A DNA stretch of 64,000 nt from Burkholderiales bacterium PBB3 (GCA_002256115.1 NKIK01000018.1:1-64000); one strand, 5' to 3'; shown: positions 36,303 to 44,869, numbered from the stretch's first letter. Notes: generated from the sequence alone by a model not told the origin. Numbers and translations: made by a program.

Positions 36303-36932
36303 ATGTTGACTCTGACCACGCCCGTTCGCCAACTTGCCTTCCCCGCCGCGCTTGTTTGCGCGCTCTGCGTCTTGCTGATGACGCTGCTGGCTGGCATGGC
36401 CACGCCGGGCTACAGCCACGCCGCGCAGTTCATCAGTGAGCTGGGGGCCGCGCAGTCGGCGTATGAATACCCTGTGCGGTTCTTCGGCTTCTTGCCCGCA
36501 GGCATCGCGCTGCTCGCATTCTGTGGGTTTGCCTATGCCAGCCTACCCAAGTCCGGCCTCACCACTGCGGCACTGGGGGCGCTGGCCCTCTATGCACTGG
36601 GCTATGTGGCGGCAGCCTTTTTCCCTTGTGATTTGGGATGCCGCCCCACTAACCCAAGTGCCTCGCAAATCATCCACAACTTGGTCGGCGGTATTGGCTA
36701 TTTGCTGGCACCGGGCTTGCTATTTGCGCTGGCGCTTGGTGCGCGGTCCTGGCCTGCATCGGCACCGCTTTCTGTGCTTGGCCTCATCGCGGCGGGCGTT
36801 GCCTTGTTGGGTTTGCTGACGCTGTCGCCTATGTCACCCTACGTGGGTTGGAGCCAACGCGCGATTGAGGCATCGGTACTCGGTTGGACAATCGCCTGCG
36901 GCTGGTACCTCCGCACGCCCAGGTCGGGCTGA
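36303..36932 (+). CDS. DUF998 family membrane protein
   Basis: 209 aa from ATG 36303; a longer frame from 36243 overlaps the preceding gene. Six hydrophobic segments and the motifs GYSHAAQFISELGA, FPCDLGC and SASQIIHNLVGGIGYL are those of DUF998 integral membrane proteins. Function unknown. Confidence 0.8.
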   Translation: MLTLTTPVRQLAFPAALVCALCVLLMTLLAGMATPGYSHAAQFISELGAAQSAYEYPVRFFGFLPAGIALLAFCGFAYASLPKSGLTTAALGALALYALGYVAAAFFPCDLGCRPTNPSASQIIHNLVGGIGYLLAPGLLFALALGARSWPASAPLSVLGLIAAGVALLGLLTLSPMSPYVGWSQRAIEASVLGWTIACGWYLRTPRSG

Positions 36933-36940
36933 TGGGGTGC

Positions 36941-36996
36941 AAAATCGGCCGTTCAGGCCATGGATAGTGCGGGGGCAGCTACGAAATACGTAGCAA
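36941..36996 (+). repeat. Dispersed repeat copy 6
   Basis: Copy with ATGGATAGTGCGGGGGCAGC and a perfect terminal hairpin GCTACG-AAATA-CGTAGC. The changed bases in that terminal stem keep pairing, evidence that the 3' hairpin is maintained. Confidence 0.9.
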
Positions 36997-37023
36997 AGAT
37001 GTTACGGCAGAAGGCAAGCGACT

Positions 37024-37326
37024 ATGAACGAATACATACTTTTCATGTGCAATGACGCAAGCGATCCAATCGCTGCGAACGATGGTGTGCAGTGGGGTGA
37101 ATACATCACGACTCTGCGTCAAAGTGGGTGCTTTGATGGAGGAAGCTCCATCGGCGCGGGAGAGCGCGTCCGCAAGGGGCAGGCCTCTGAACCCGCCAGC
37201 GCCGACTGGACCGGCTTCATCCGCGTCCGGGCCGAGAGCCTGGAGGATGCCAAGCGGCTCCTGGTGGGAAATCCGACCTATGAAGCAGGCGGCACGGTGG
37301 AAGTGCGCGAGCTTTTGCGCGATTGA
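37024..37326 (+). CDS. YCII-related protein
   Basis: 100 aa. N-terminal MNEYILFMCNDASD, central GWGEYITTLRQSGCFDGGSS-like segment and C-terminal EDAKRLLVGNPTYEAGGTVEVREL match small YCII/DGPF-type dimeric alpha-beta proteins. Possible enzymatic or binding role; no partner genes nearby. Lies between repeat copies 6 and 7. Confidence 0.72.
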   Translation: MNEYILFMCNDASDPIAANDGVQWGEYITTLRQSGCFDGGSSIGAGERVRKGQASEPASADWTGFIRVRAESLEDAKRLLVGNPTYEAGGTVEVRELLRD

Positions 37327-37333
37327 CTCAGCG

Positions 37334-37380
37334 CAAAATTGGGCGCTCATGGCGTGGATAGTGCGCAGGGCAATCGCATC
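37334..37380 (+). repeat. Dispersed repeat copy 7, degenerate
   Basis: Shows GCGTGGATAGTGCGC and a reduced arm (GGGCGCTCATGGC), with the 3' hairpin lost. Abuts an ISAs1 transposase remnant, so it may have been truncated by that insertion. Confidence 0.6.
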
Positions 37381-37679
37381 TAAATTGCCCGCCCATCCAT
37401 GTTAGGCACCTTCTCCATGTAAGTCTCATCCCAGCCCGCACGGCTGCGCTTGGTCTTGATACCCACCTTCAAGCTCGTCTCTGCCTTGAGCTGGCTCAGC
37501 GCCACACGGCATAGACACGCCAGATTTGCAGGGCCTTCATCCTTGCGAACCCGACAGTCATCCTCCCTGAAGCTCACATCCAGTGACCAATGGAGCTCGT
37601 TCTCCACCGCCCAGTGGCTGCGTATCGCATGCGCCCTCCAAGACATTGACACCTGGCGCGCCAGCAGCATGAAGCTCAA
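37380..37679 (-). pseudogene. ISAs1-family transposase remnant (C-terminal part)
   Basis: About 95 codons matching the end of ISAs1-type transposases: IRSHWAVENELHWSLDVSFR then EDDCRVRKDEGPANLA and KTKRSRAGWDETYMEKV. The N-terminal three quarters are absent, so the element is dead. Sequence upstream on the same strand does not continue the transposase in any frame. Confidence 0.8.
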
Positions 37680-38006
37680 AGTCTATGCCCAGTCACGCAA
37701 TGAAGAACTCAGCCACTGGCGAGCCCAACTGAGCAGGGCGCGACGCTGGCGCAAGACACTTGACCCAGCGTCCAACACAGACCCTCCCAACACAGCCTTT
37801 GTGCGAGCCCTACCCATCAAGCACGCCAACGCTATGCCAACCAAAGACGCCTGCCTGCACATCGTGCTTGCGCTACACGCCCGCATCGATTGACCGCTAG
37901 ATGCCGTACAGGCCTATGGCACCTGGCTGCGCGAGGTACTCGCATGATGCGCATCGACTCCTGGATGCTTGCTTCATGAATACGCGGCAACGTATCACCC
38001 CAAAAC
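37680..38006. other. Unassigned region beside the ISAs1 remnant
   Basis: A rightward frame open to 37893 gives MKLKVYAQSRNEELSHWRAQ and ALPIKHANAMPTKDACLHIV, protein-like but not recognised; no start with a good ribosome site was found. It could be the end of a gene cut by the IS. Nothing else stands out up to 38006. Confidence 0.3.
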
Positions 38007-38366
38007 TCAAATCGTAAACGTGCGCCGTTTTTTGATGGTGACTACCGGCACTTTGGCAGGGGTTTGTGGGCTGGCCTGGCGGGCTGCGGGCGCATAGGCG
38101 GCCACGGTGGCGGGCGATGGCACGCCCAAGACATTGCGGATTTGGGGCTGGTTCAGCTCTGTCTCAAAATCGCCCACCAGCATGACGTAGACACCATCTG
38201 CGCGCTGCGCCAAAGCGCCACGCTGCTGCCCTTTTTGCAAGCTGCCCAGCAGCTTGAAAGTGGCCTCTCCATCGTCTCGGGCATAGGTGTATTTGGACCA
38301 TTCCAGTTCACCCAGTCTGACTTGCCATCGCGCTTTCTTAACCAATCCAAACTCCAAAATTGCCAC
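38007..38366 (-). CDS. Hypothetical protein
   Basis: 119 aa, not recognised. The first 60 residues look like a small beta-rich domain (WQVRLGELEWSKYTYARDDG..FKLLGSLQKGQQRGALAQRA); the tail is Ala/Pro-rich and ends in KKRRTFTI. No signal peptide or membrane segment. Isolated between the IS remnant and a rightward gene. Confidence 0.5.
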   Translation of the reverse strand: MAILEFGLVKKARWQVRLGELEWSKYTYARDDGEATFKLLGSLQKGQQRGALAQRADGVYVMLVGDFETELNQPQIRNVLGVPSPATVAAYAPAARQASPQTPAKVPVVTIKKRRTFTI

Positions 38367-38478
38367 CTAGTTTGCCGCGTATAGGTGCTTAGCATCCATC
38401 CAACGTTGGACGATAGCTCTATTTTCGCATGCCGCCCTGATTCCTGTCTTAAACTGAGTGCAAAAGGGAGAGAAAACC

Positions 38479-39387
38479 ATGCCAGCAGCCATCTTCGGCG
38501 CGCAAGCCGCAGTCATCATGTTGAACCGTGCGTTCAACGATATTTCGCCCCAAGCCTTGGTCTATGCCAATCAGGTCAACGTGGCGGGTAGCACGCAGGA
38601 GTCCATACACGCGTTTGCAGTCGCCTTTGGCAAGTCATTTGCCAGCCTGAGTGATTCTGCTTTGGCCCATCGGGTGCTGGCCAATATGGGTCTGCTGCCC
38701 GACACCGATTTGTTGCTGGGTGTGATCGATTATTTGTCTGTCAATCGTGAAGCGCGCGGGCTGGTGGTGTTGCAGATTGGGCAAATACTGTCCGATCAAG
38801 AGTTCGCCACTGGCTTTATGGCCAAGTACGCCCCGGTGGCGGTGGCTTGGAACAATGAGGTGACAAACGCCTACACCTTTTCCGCCACACCTACCAACAC
38901 CGAGCCCAGCAACGCATGGTCACCCACCGATCTCATGGCGATGGCTGCTGGCAGGGAGGCGGCTGGAGCCCTGACCACCGCAGTTAGCGCAGTGGCAACT
39001 GCTACTGCTGTAGCCACTGCGCTCAGCGCCGCCACCAGCGTCTCAGCGGACGCACTCGCCAGTGCTAACAACGCCGTGAATGCCGCAAGGGACGCGGCTG
39101 CCGCTGCAATCACTGCGGCTGACCAGTACATGGTGCTTGCCCTGCAAACCCTGACTTCCAATTCAGATGACAACCAAGCCGCCACCTTCAAGACTTCCGC
39201 TATTGCCCAACTGAATATTGCCAACGCAGCAACGGCAGTTGTGGAGTCCATCACCGTAACCGCCCCGCCAAGCGCCATGGCCCTAAGCCCTGCATCCCAG
39301 CTCGCTGCCTATGAAGACTGGGCTGTAGAACCGGTAGGCGTCGCTGTTCAATTGGTCGGTGTGGAAGTGGATTTTGCTATTAATTAA
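38479..39387 (+). CDS. Hypothetical Ala-rich protein, possible type I secretion substrate
   Basis: 302 aa from ATG 38479, with GGGAGAG seven bases upstream; an ATG at 38458 lacks such a site. The N-terminal half (FNDISPQALVYANQ, FGKSFASLSDSALAHRVLAN, AWNNEVTNAYTFSATPTNTE) loosely resembles the N-terminal modules of self-secreted S-layer-like proteins. Residues about 165-270 are very Ala-rich and helical. No Sec signal is seen. A type I secretion operon lies 6 kb away. The last codons and the stop are supplied by an inverted copy of the dispersed repeat. Function is a guess. Confidence 0.55.
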   Translation: MPAAIFGAQAAVIMLNRAFNDISPQALVYANQVNVAGSTQESIHAFAVAFGKSFASLSDSALAHRVLANMGLLPDTDLLLGVIDYLSVNREARGLVVLQIGQILSDQEFATGFMAKYAPVAVAWNNEVTNAYTFSATPTNTEPSNAWSPTDLMAMAAGREAAGALTTAVSAVATATAVATALSAATSVSADALASANNAVNAARDAAAAAITAADQYMVLALQTLTSNSDDNQAATFKTSAIAQLNIANAATAVVESITVTAPPSAMALSPASQLAAYEDWAVEPVGVAVQLVGVEVDFAIN

Positions 39388-39430
39388 GTAGCTTCCTCCG
39401 CACTATCCATGGGCTGAAATGCACATTTGG
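39376..39430 (-). repeat. Dispersed repeat copy 8, inverted, overlapping a gene end
   Basis: Reverse-strand copy (GCTATTAATTAAGTAGC, then CCTCCGCACTATCCATGGGC). It includes the last three codons and the stop of the preceding gene, which therefore reads into the repeat. Confidence 0.85.
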
Positions 39431-39468
39431 CACGTAAGCCAAAGACTCAAAGTGCCGCGTCGCACGGC

Positions 39469-40710
39469 TTACTTTTGCCGAGGCAAAGCCGCCAGACCCT
39501 TCACATCCAGCCCTGCCACCGCGCTGCGTAGCGCGTCCATGGCGACGCCGTTGCCTTGCACTTCCACCATCACGCCGTTGGCCAGCATCATGGCGATCTC
39601 GGCGCGGCTGCCGTCTTTGCGGTATTCCTCTTTGACCGACATGCCGTCACGTTGGAACACGCGTTCCACTTCGGTTTGGGTTTCACGGTTCACCGTGCTT
39701 TGGGCCCAGGCACCCATGGCCAGGGTGAGGGCGGGCACCGCGCCCAAATCTTGCAGCTTGAAGGAGATGCTGGTTGCGCCCTGGCCGTAGTCAGCCTTGA
39801 CGCTAGAGAAGCTCATGCCCATGGCGTTGTCTGAGCGGGCCTCCAGGGCGGTGCGCTCCAGGCCACCCAGCTTGGCGGGGGCGTAGCCTTGTAGCAGGTC
39901 GGGGGCGAAAGGTTTGCCACCCTGGCCCGCACCCATGGCCGCACCCATCAAGTCACCCATGGCTTTGCCCGCCGCAGCGCTGTCGCCCTTGGCTTGGGCG
40001 GCTTCCATTTGCTTGCTGGCCGCTTCCATCTTTTTGCTGGCTTCTTCCAGCTTGGCGGTGTCTATGGTGATGTCGCTGCCCGGCAGCTTGAAGGTGGCAT
40101 GCTCGCTAGACCCATTGTGGCCGCCCAGCATCATGCCGGGGCCACCGCGGGTGACCAAGCCGCTGATGCCACCCAGCACCAGCCCGGCCACAATGCCGCA
40201 AACGATGATGACGGCGGTGTAGCCAATGGCTTTGTCCTCGGGCGCTTTCATCAGCGCCGGTATGCCGGTGTAGATCAGGTAAATAGAGTACAGCGAGGCC
40301 AGCAGGCCCAACATCGACAGTGCGGGTATCAGGTTAAACACCCCGCCCACCAGCCCGGCGGTCGCGCCAAAGGCGATGAGCTTGAAGGCGTTGAGTTGGT
40401 TTTTTTCGCCGCCAAACGTTGGGGCCAGCGCGTTGGCAATCACGGCCAGCACGTAGATCATGACCAATGACAATACATAGCCCACCACCATATTTACCAA
40501 GCCCGCCAGCAAGGGCACCCGAAAGCTGACGCCGAACATGCCCGCACCGATCACGCTCAGGCCAATGAAGGTGGCCACCGCAGGAATCGCCGCCAGAATG
40601 ATCAGGTAGTTTTTGTAGATGCTGGCGACGTCATCCGTCTCCTGAGCAATCACGGGCCAGGTGTCTTTGGGTTTGAGCAAAATGGCTTGAACGCGTTCGA
40701 CAAGATTCAT
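39469..40710 (-). CDS. YIP1-like membrane protein with C-terminal soluble domain
   Basis: 413 aa from the ATG at 40710, preceded by AAGGAG; a start at 40782 is possible but lacks this. N-terminal MNLVERVQAILLKPKDTWPV and about five hydrophobic segments to residue 200 fit the YIP1 family. A Lys/Ala/Met-rich helical segment (about 240-275) and a roughly 140-residue C-terminal domain (GMSFSSVKADYGQGATSISF) follow. Function unknown. Confidence 0.7.
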   Translation of the reverse strand: MNLVERVQAILLKPKDTWPVIAQETDDVASIYKNYLIILAAIPAVATFIGLSVIGAGMFGVSFRVPLLAGLVNMVVGYVLSLVMIYVLAVIANALAPTFGGEKNQLNAFKLIAFGATAGLVGGVFNLIPALSMLGLLASLYSIYLIYTGIPALMKAPEDKAIGYTAVIIVCGIVAGLVLGGISGLVTRGGPGMMLGGHNGSSEHATFKLPGSDITIDTAKLEEASKKMEAASKQMEAAQAKGDSAAAGKAMGDLMGAAMGAGQGGKPFAPDLLQGYAPAKLGGLERTALEARSDNAMGMSFSSVKADYGQGATSISFKLQDLGAVPALTLAMGAWAQSTVNRETQTEVERVFQRDGMSVKEEYRKDGSRAEIAMMLANGVMVEVQGNGVAMDALRSAVAGLDVKGLAALPRQK

Positions 40711-40864
40711 GGTGGGCTCCTTAAAAACGTGGGGTTCGACAAAAAAGCAATGATCGCATGGCTGGGTGGCAACTCCACACACGAAAATCAGTGCGAGATA
40801 ATGCGCCCCGGCAGCGCTGCGGCCCGCCTTCCCTCTATAACGCGACTTTTGTCAGGAACATTGC

Positions 40865-42400
40865 ATGTCAGATTGGACCTCCGGTTACGTGGCCGACATT
40901 GGCTACACCTTTGGCTACTACACCGAACTGAACCCGGTGAATGCGCGCCTGGCGTTTCTGAACGCGGGGTTGGTGCCGCCCACCGAGGGTGTGCATTGCG
41001 AGCTGGGTTTTGGCCAGGGCGTGAGCGTGAATGTGCACGCCGCTGCCGGTGCCAGCACTTGGTATGGCACCGACTTCAACCCGGCCCAGGCGGGCTTTGC
41101 GCAGTCTTTGGCGCAGGCTTCGGGCGCCGCAGCCCATTTGGTGGATGAGGCGTTTGCCGACTTTTGCAACCGCGCTGATTTGCCAGAATTTGACAGCATT
41201 GGCCTGCACGGAATCTGGAGCTGGATCTCTGACGAAAACCGCGCCCACATCACCAGCCTGATTGCGCGCAAGCTCAAGGTGGGTGGCGCGGTGTACATCA
41301 GCTACAACACCCAGCCGGGCTGGGCGGCCATGGTGCCCATGCGCGATTTGCTGACCGAGCATGCCAATACCTTGGGTGCGCCGGGCCAGGGCATCGTGGG
41401 GCGCATTGACGCAGCATTGGAATTCACAGACAAGCTGTTTGCCGCGAACCCGGCTTTTGCCCGCGCCAACCCGCTGGTGGCGGAGCGTGTAGGCAAGCTC
41501 AAAGAACAAAACCGCAACTATCTGGCGCATGAGTATTTCAACCGCGATTGGCTGCCCATGCCCTTTAGCCGCATGGCGCAGTGGCTCACGCCTACCAAGC
41601 TGGAATACGCCTGCTCGGCGGCCATCCTGGGCCATATTGATCCGCTGAACCTGAGCCCCGAGCAGCAGGCCCTGCTGCAGGGTGTGCCAGACGCGATGTT
41701 CCGCGAGACGGTGCGCGATTTCTGCGTGAACCAGCAGTTCCGCAAGGACTATTGGGTCAAGGGCGCGCGCCGCTTGTCGGCACTAGAGCGCACCGAGGCG
41801 CTGCGGGCCTACAAGGTGGTATTGATTGCACATCGGCCCGATGTGTCGCTCAAAGTAACCGGGGCCATGGGGGAGTCCAGCATGAGTGAGGCGGTGTACA
41901 ACCCAATTCTGGACCTGCTGGCAGACCACAAACCCCGCAGCTTGGGGCAACTGGAGTTGGCTCTAAAGGATAAGGGCGTGGCTTTTGCCCAACTGGTGCA
42001 GGCCATTTTGATACTGACCGGGGCAGGGCAGCTGGCCGCAGTACAGGACGATGCCACCATCACTAAGGCCAAAAAGGCGACGGACAAACTCAATGCCTGC
42101 CTGATGTCCAAGGCACGCAGTGGCGGCGAAATGAGCTATTTGGCCAGCCCGGTAACCGGTGGTGCCATATCGGTGGGCCGCTTTGCTCAGCTTTTTTTGA
42201 TGACGCGCGCGCAGGGTGCGAAGCAGCCTGGCGACTGGGCCAGTGCGACCTGGGCGCTGCTGCTGGCCCAGGGGCAACGTATCTTGAAGGATGGACAGAC
42301 CTTGCAGACGCCCGAAGAGAATCTGGCCGAGCTGAATACCCAGGCCCAAGCCTTTGCCGACAAATTGTTGCCAATTTTGAAGGCCCTGCAGATTGCATAA
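40865..42400 (+). CDS. SAM-dependent methyltransferase with regulatory domain
   Basis: 511 aa. Class I methyltransferase fold with glycine motif HCELGFGQG at about residue 45 and a following acidic strand, then a central methyltransferase-regulatory-type domain (about 225-310, LAHEYFNRDWLPMPFSRMAQ) and a C-terminal helical part. Related proteins modify surface or secreted proteins or sugars. It precedes two small genes on the same strand and a type I secretion locus. Substrate not determinable. Confidence 0.78.
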   Translation: MSDWTSGYVADIGYTFGYYTELNPVNARLAFLNAGLVPPTEGVHCELGFGQGVSVNVHAAAGASTWYGTDFNPAQAGFAQSLAQASGAAAHLVDEAFADFCNRADLPEFDSIGLHGIWSWISDENRAHITSLIARKLKVGGAVYISYNTQPGWAAMVPMRDLLTEHANTLGAPGQGIVGRIDAALEFTDKLFAANPAFARANPLVAERVGKLKEQNRNYLAHEYFNRDWLPMPFSRMAQWLTPTKLEYACSAAILGHIDPLNLSPEQQALLQGVPDAMFRETVRDFCVNQQFRKDYWVKGARRLSALERTEALRAYKVVLIAHRPDVSLKVTGAMGESSMSEAVYNPILDLLADHKPRSLGQLELALKDKGVAFAQLVQAILILTGAGQLAAVQDDATITKAKKATDKLNACLMSKARSGGEMSYLASPVTGGAISVGRFAQLFLMTRAQGAKQPGDWASATWALLLAQGQRILKDGQTLQTPEENLAELNTQAQAFADKLLPILKALQIA

Positions 42401-42456
42401 CGCTAAATCGCCCCCAGTTCAATTGGGTTGAATTCATTACCGAGAGGAAGTAAGCC

Positions 42457-42687
42457 ATGCCAAGTATCAACATAGACGGTACCAACTATGACCTGGACAA
42501 CATGTCCCAAGCGGCCAAAGGTCAACTGGCCAGTCTGCAGTTCGTCGAACGCGAGTTGCAACGCCTAGGCAGCGAGGCAGCTGTATACCAAACCGCTAAG
42601 GTGGCCTATATCAAGGCGCTAAAGGAAGCGTTGGTCCCTCCCGATATGCTTACCGCACCGGGTGGTGACACGTTGCGCCTAGGCTAA
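42457..42687 (+). CDS. DUF6447-like small protein
   Basis: 76 aa with GAGAGGAAG before the ATG. IDGTNYDLDNMSQAAKGQLA then SLQFVERELQRLGSEAAVYQTAK fits the DUF6447 type: a short beta strand followed by a coiled helix. Such genes often lie next to surface-protein or secretion genes. It follows the methyltransferase gene by 56 bp. Function unknown. Confidence 0.7.
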   Translation: MPSINIDGTNYDLDNMSQAAKGQLASLQFVERELQRLGSEAAVYQTAKVAYIKALKEALVPPDMLTAPGGDTLRLG

Positions 42688-42723
42688 TACCGCCCCTCCA
42701 GCTTTCATTACAAGGAACCAACC

Positions 42724-42912
42724 ATGTCGCAAAACCCAACGCCAGCAACACCCACCACTCAGCCCGCAGAATCCGTGGATGCGGCGAGCCGTGCATCCGC
42801 TGCAAAAGCGCTGCTGGAAGAATTGCAGCGCAAAACTCAACAAGTCATCCTGGACAACCCAGATGTAATCAAAGGGTTGCCTGGGGGCATTACTGGCATT
42901 ACTCAGAAGTAA
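42724..42912 (+). CDS. Very small hypothetical protein
   Basis: 62 aa with AAGGAA upstream. A Thr/Pro/Ala-rich N-terminus, a helix (SAAKALLEELQRKTQQVILD) and a glycine-rich end GLPGGITGITQK. It lies 36 bp after the DUF6447-like gene, in the same direction, and its stop is one base from the convergent subtilase stop. Not recognised. Possible roles include a secreted peptide or a partner of the neighbouring proteins. Confidence 0.55.
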   Translation: MSQNPTPATPTTQPAESVDAASRASAAKALLEELQRKTQQVILDNPDVIKGLPGGITGITQK

Positions 42913-42913
42913 A

Positions 42914-44710
42914 TTAAGGCAAGCGGTAGCAGCCGGACTGGGTGTACCAGCCTTCGCGTGCTCCCAAATCTGATAGGCCGCTGGCACTGACGTATAGCAC
43001 CCGACCCTGATCTGCTGAGATGCCCAAATAACTCCCTTGTGTAGGGTAGAAGCGGAATTGGTAGGGGCCAGTCACAGCGGTTGTAGGCCCTGTCGGTAAT
43101 AGATCAGGAACACTGCGTTCCGCCCAATTGAACAGGCAATCCGTTGGGTTCACTGCCTTGACTGCTGCAAGCGCGTCGAGCATACCGGCACCACACTGTG
43201 TCGTTGTGCAGTTGCACTGGCCCACGTTATCGCCAGAGGCGATGCTGCCGGGGCAGGCTGCGAGTGTCGGGTCCACCGGGAAAGGGCGGGACGATGACTG
43301 TATGGCGGCTTTGGTCTGTGCAGGAGTCAGTGTAGGGTTGATACCCAACATCAGCCCAGCCACCGCTGCCACCATAGGCGCTGAAAAGCTGGTGCCCACA
43401 TTGCTGTTCATTTGGTCGGTGTAGCTGGCACCCGCCGGGGCTTTGGTGCCGCTGTCGGTGGTGGTGTCTATAGAGTAGAGGCAAGCTTGATTCGCGCCCA
43501 CGTTCACACAGTTGCCGGCCGGTGCGGTGACGGTGACTTCAGGCCCGAGGCTGCTGTAGCCCACTTTGGTGCCCGTGTGGCGCACGCCGCCGACGGTGAT
43601 CACACCACGGCAGTTGCCCGGTGATTCCACCCCCTGCCCGCTATTGCCGGCCGAAGCCACGATGACCGTGCCCCTGGCAATAATCTCATCCACGGCGACT
43701 TGCTCCATCACGCTGCAAGCGCCCGATCCGCCCAGGCTCATATTGATTACTTTGGCTGGATGAAAGTTGTCAGGCACGCCAATGACGTGCAGCCCAGCGG
43801 CCCAGCGCATGCCAGAAACAATGTCGGACGTGAAGCCACCGCAGCGGCCCAGCACGCGCACCGGCAAGATCAGTGCATTCCAGTCGATGCCGGAGATGCC
43901 GGTGCCATTTTGCGACAGGGCACCAATGATGCCAGCGGTGCGGGTGCCATGCCAAGAGCTGTCTTCCTCAGAGCAATCGCTCAAAGCGCTGGCGTTGGCG
44001 GCAATCAGTGCGGCATCAATCCAGTCGCCCGGGTCGGACGGGTCGGAGTCCCAGCCGCTCCCGTCATTGGCGGCGATAAATTGGTTGGGCCCGTCTTCAG
44101 ACACAAAGTCATAGCCATCCAGCAGGCGACCGCCCGCAGTCAGGCGGCGCAGGTCGGGGTGGTCAAAGCGCACACCCGTGTCCAGCACCGCAATGACGAC
44201 CGACGCGCTGCCTTGGGTGTATGACCAGGCCGCTTCGGCGTTGATGGCGGACTTGACATCCCCCGCGTTGCCCTTCAGGTGCCACTGGCCCACTGGCTGT
44301 GTGCTGGCAAATGTGGTGTTGGCGTAAAGGGGGTCATTGGGAACCACGTTGTGGCGTTTGCGCCGCAAGTCGGGCTCTACGGCCAACACCATGGGGTCTT
44401 GGCGTAGCGCCGTGACCGTGTCTTGCAGGCTGCCACTGGGCGCTGAGTCTGCAGCAGTCAATACGAAGTGACGTTCTGAAGTTTGACGCAGTCGCGCAGA
44501 GGGGAGTCCGGGACGTTGCGCCGTGCGCGCCAGCCGCTCGGCCACAGCGGATGATGCATCCGCAGCTTGGGCTTTACTGGCTTGTTTGAGCGTGACCACC
44601 CAGCGCGTGGGTACGGTGTCATTGGCTGCTGCTTGTGCCATGCCGCCGAGCAACGCAAAAAGTGCAGTGGTGGCAAGACCAAGCCTGCAGGCAAACGGGA
44701 GTTTTATCAT
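42914..44710 (-). CDS. Exported subtilisin-like serine peptidase (S8) with FNWAE C-terminal domain
   Basis: 598 aa. Signal peptide ends near AQAAA. A propeptide-like inhibitor region of about 90 residues precedes the catalytic domain, whose triad is visible as AVLDTGVRFDHPDL (Asp), SSWHGTRTAG (His) and GTSFSAPM (Ser); the oxyanion Asn is in VASAGNSG. The last 75 residues (LFNWAERSVPDLL...YQFRFYPTQGSYLGIS...DLG) match the terminal domain of the RCC1-repeat protein at 28944-31379. Probably secreted or surface bound. Divergent from the type I secretion operon. Confidence 0.9.
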   Translation of the reverse strand: MIKLPFACRLGLATTALFALLGGMAQAAANDTVPTRWVVTLKQASKAQAADASSAVAERLARTAQRPGLPSARLRQTSERHFVLTAADSAPSGSLQDTVTALRQDPMVLAVEPDLRRKRHNVVPNDPLYANTTFASTQPVGQWHLKGNAGDVKSAINAEAAWSYTQGSASVVIAVLDTGVRFDHPDLRRLTAGGRLLDGYDFVSEDGPNQFIAANDGSGWDSDPSDPGDWIDAALIAANASALSDCSEEDSSWHGTRTAGIIGALSQNGTGISGIDWNALILPVRVLGRCGGFTSDIVSGMRWAAGLHVIGVPDNFHPAKVINMSLGGSGACSVMEQVAVDEIIARGTVIVASAGNSGQGVESPGNCRGVITVGGVRHTGTKVGYSSLGPEVTVTAPAGNCVNVGANQACLYSIDTTTDSGTKAPAGASYTDQMNSNVGTSFSAPMVAAVAGLMLGINPTLTPAQTKAAIQSSSRPFPVDPTLAACPGSIASGDNVGQCNCTTTQCGAGMLDALAAVKAVNPTDCLFNWAERSVPDLLPTGPTTAVTGPYQFRFYPTQGSYLGISADQGRVLYVSASGLSDLGAREGWYTQSGCYRLP

Positions 44711-44834
44711 ATAAAAAGCAGGTGGCTTAGGAAGTCAACCCGAGACTGTAGGGGTAATTTTTAGGGCCTGAGAAGGATTGATGTTCCAAATTGTGGTGAA
44801 TCCACGAAAGTGCCACAAAAGTGGGCGTAGAAAT

Positions 44835-44869
44835 ATTCATATAGGAGTGCTATACTCTCCTATATGAAT
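44835..44869 (+). promoter_or_regulatory. Palindromic operator around an extended -10, leaderless start
   Basis: Perfect 13-bp inverted repeat ATTCATATAGGAG / CTCCTATATGAAT (44835-44847, 44857-44869) whose 9-base loop is TGCTATACT, an extended -10 box. Transcription would start around 44863, on the ATG at 44864, which lies within the right arm. The AGGAG in the left arm is 16 bases from the ATG, too far for normal ribosome binding. The layout suggests a repressor site and a leaderless message. Confidence 0.6.

Noticed and set aside
34507..39430. Integron-like cassette array (single genes separated by similar palindromic repeats)
   Set aside because: The repeats lack recognisable GTTRRRY/RYYYAAC core sites, one copy is inverted, and no integrase is present in the window.
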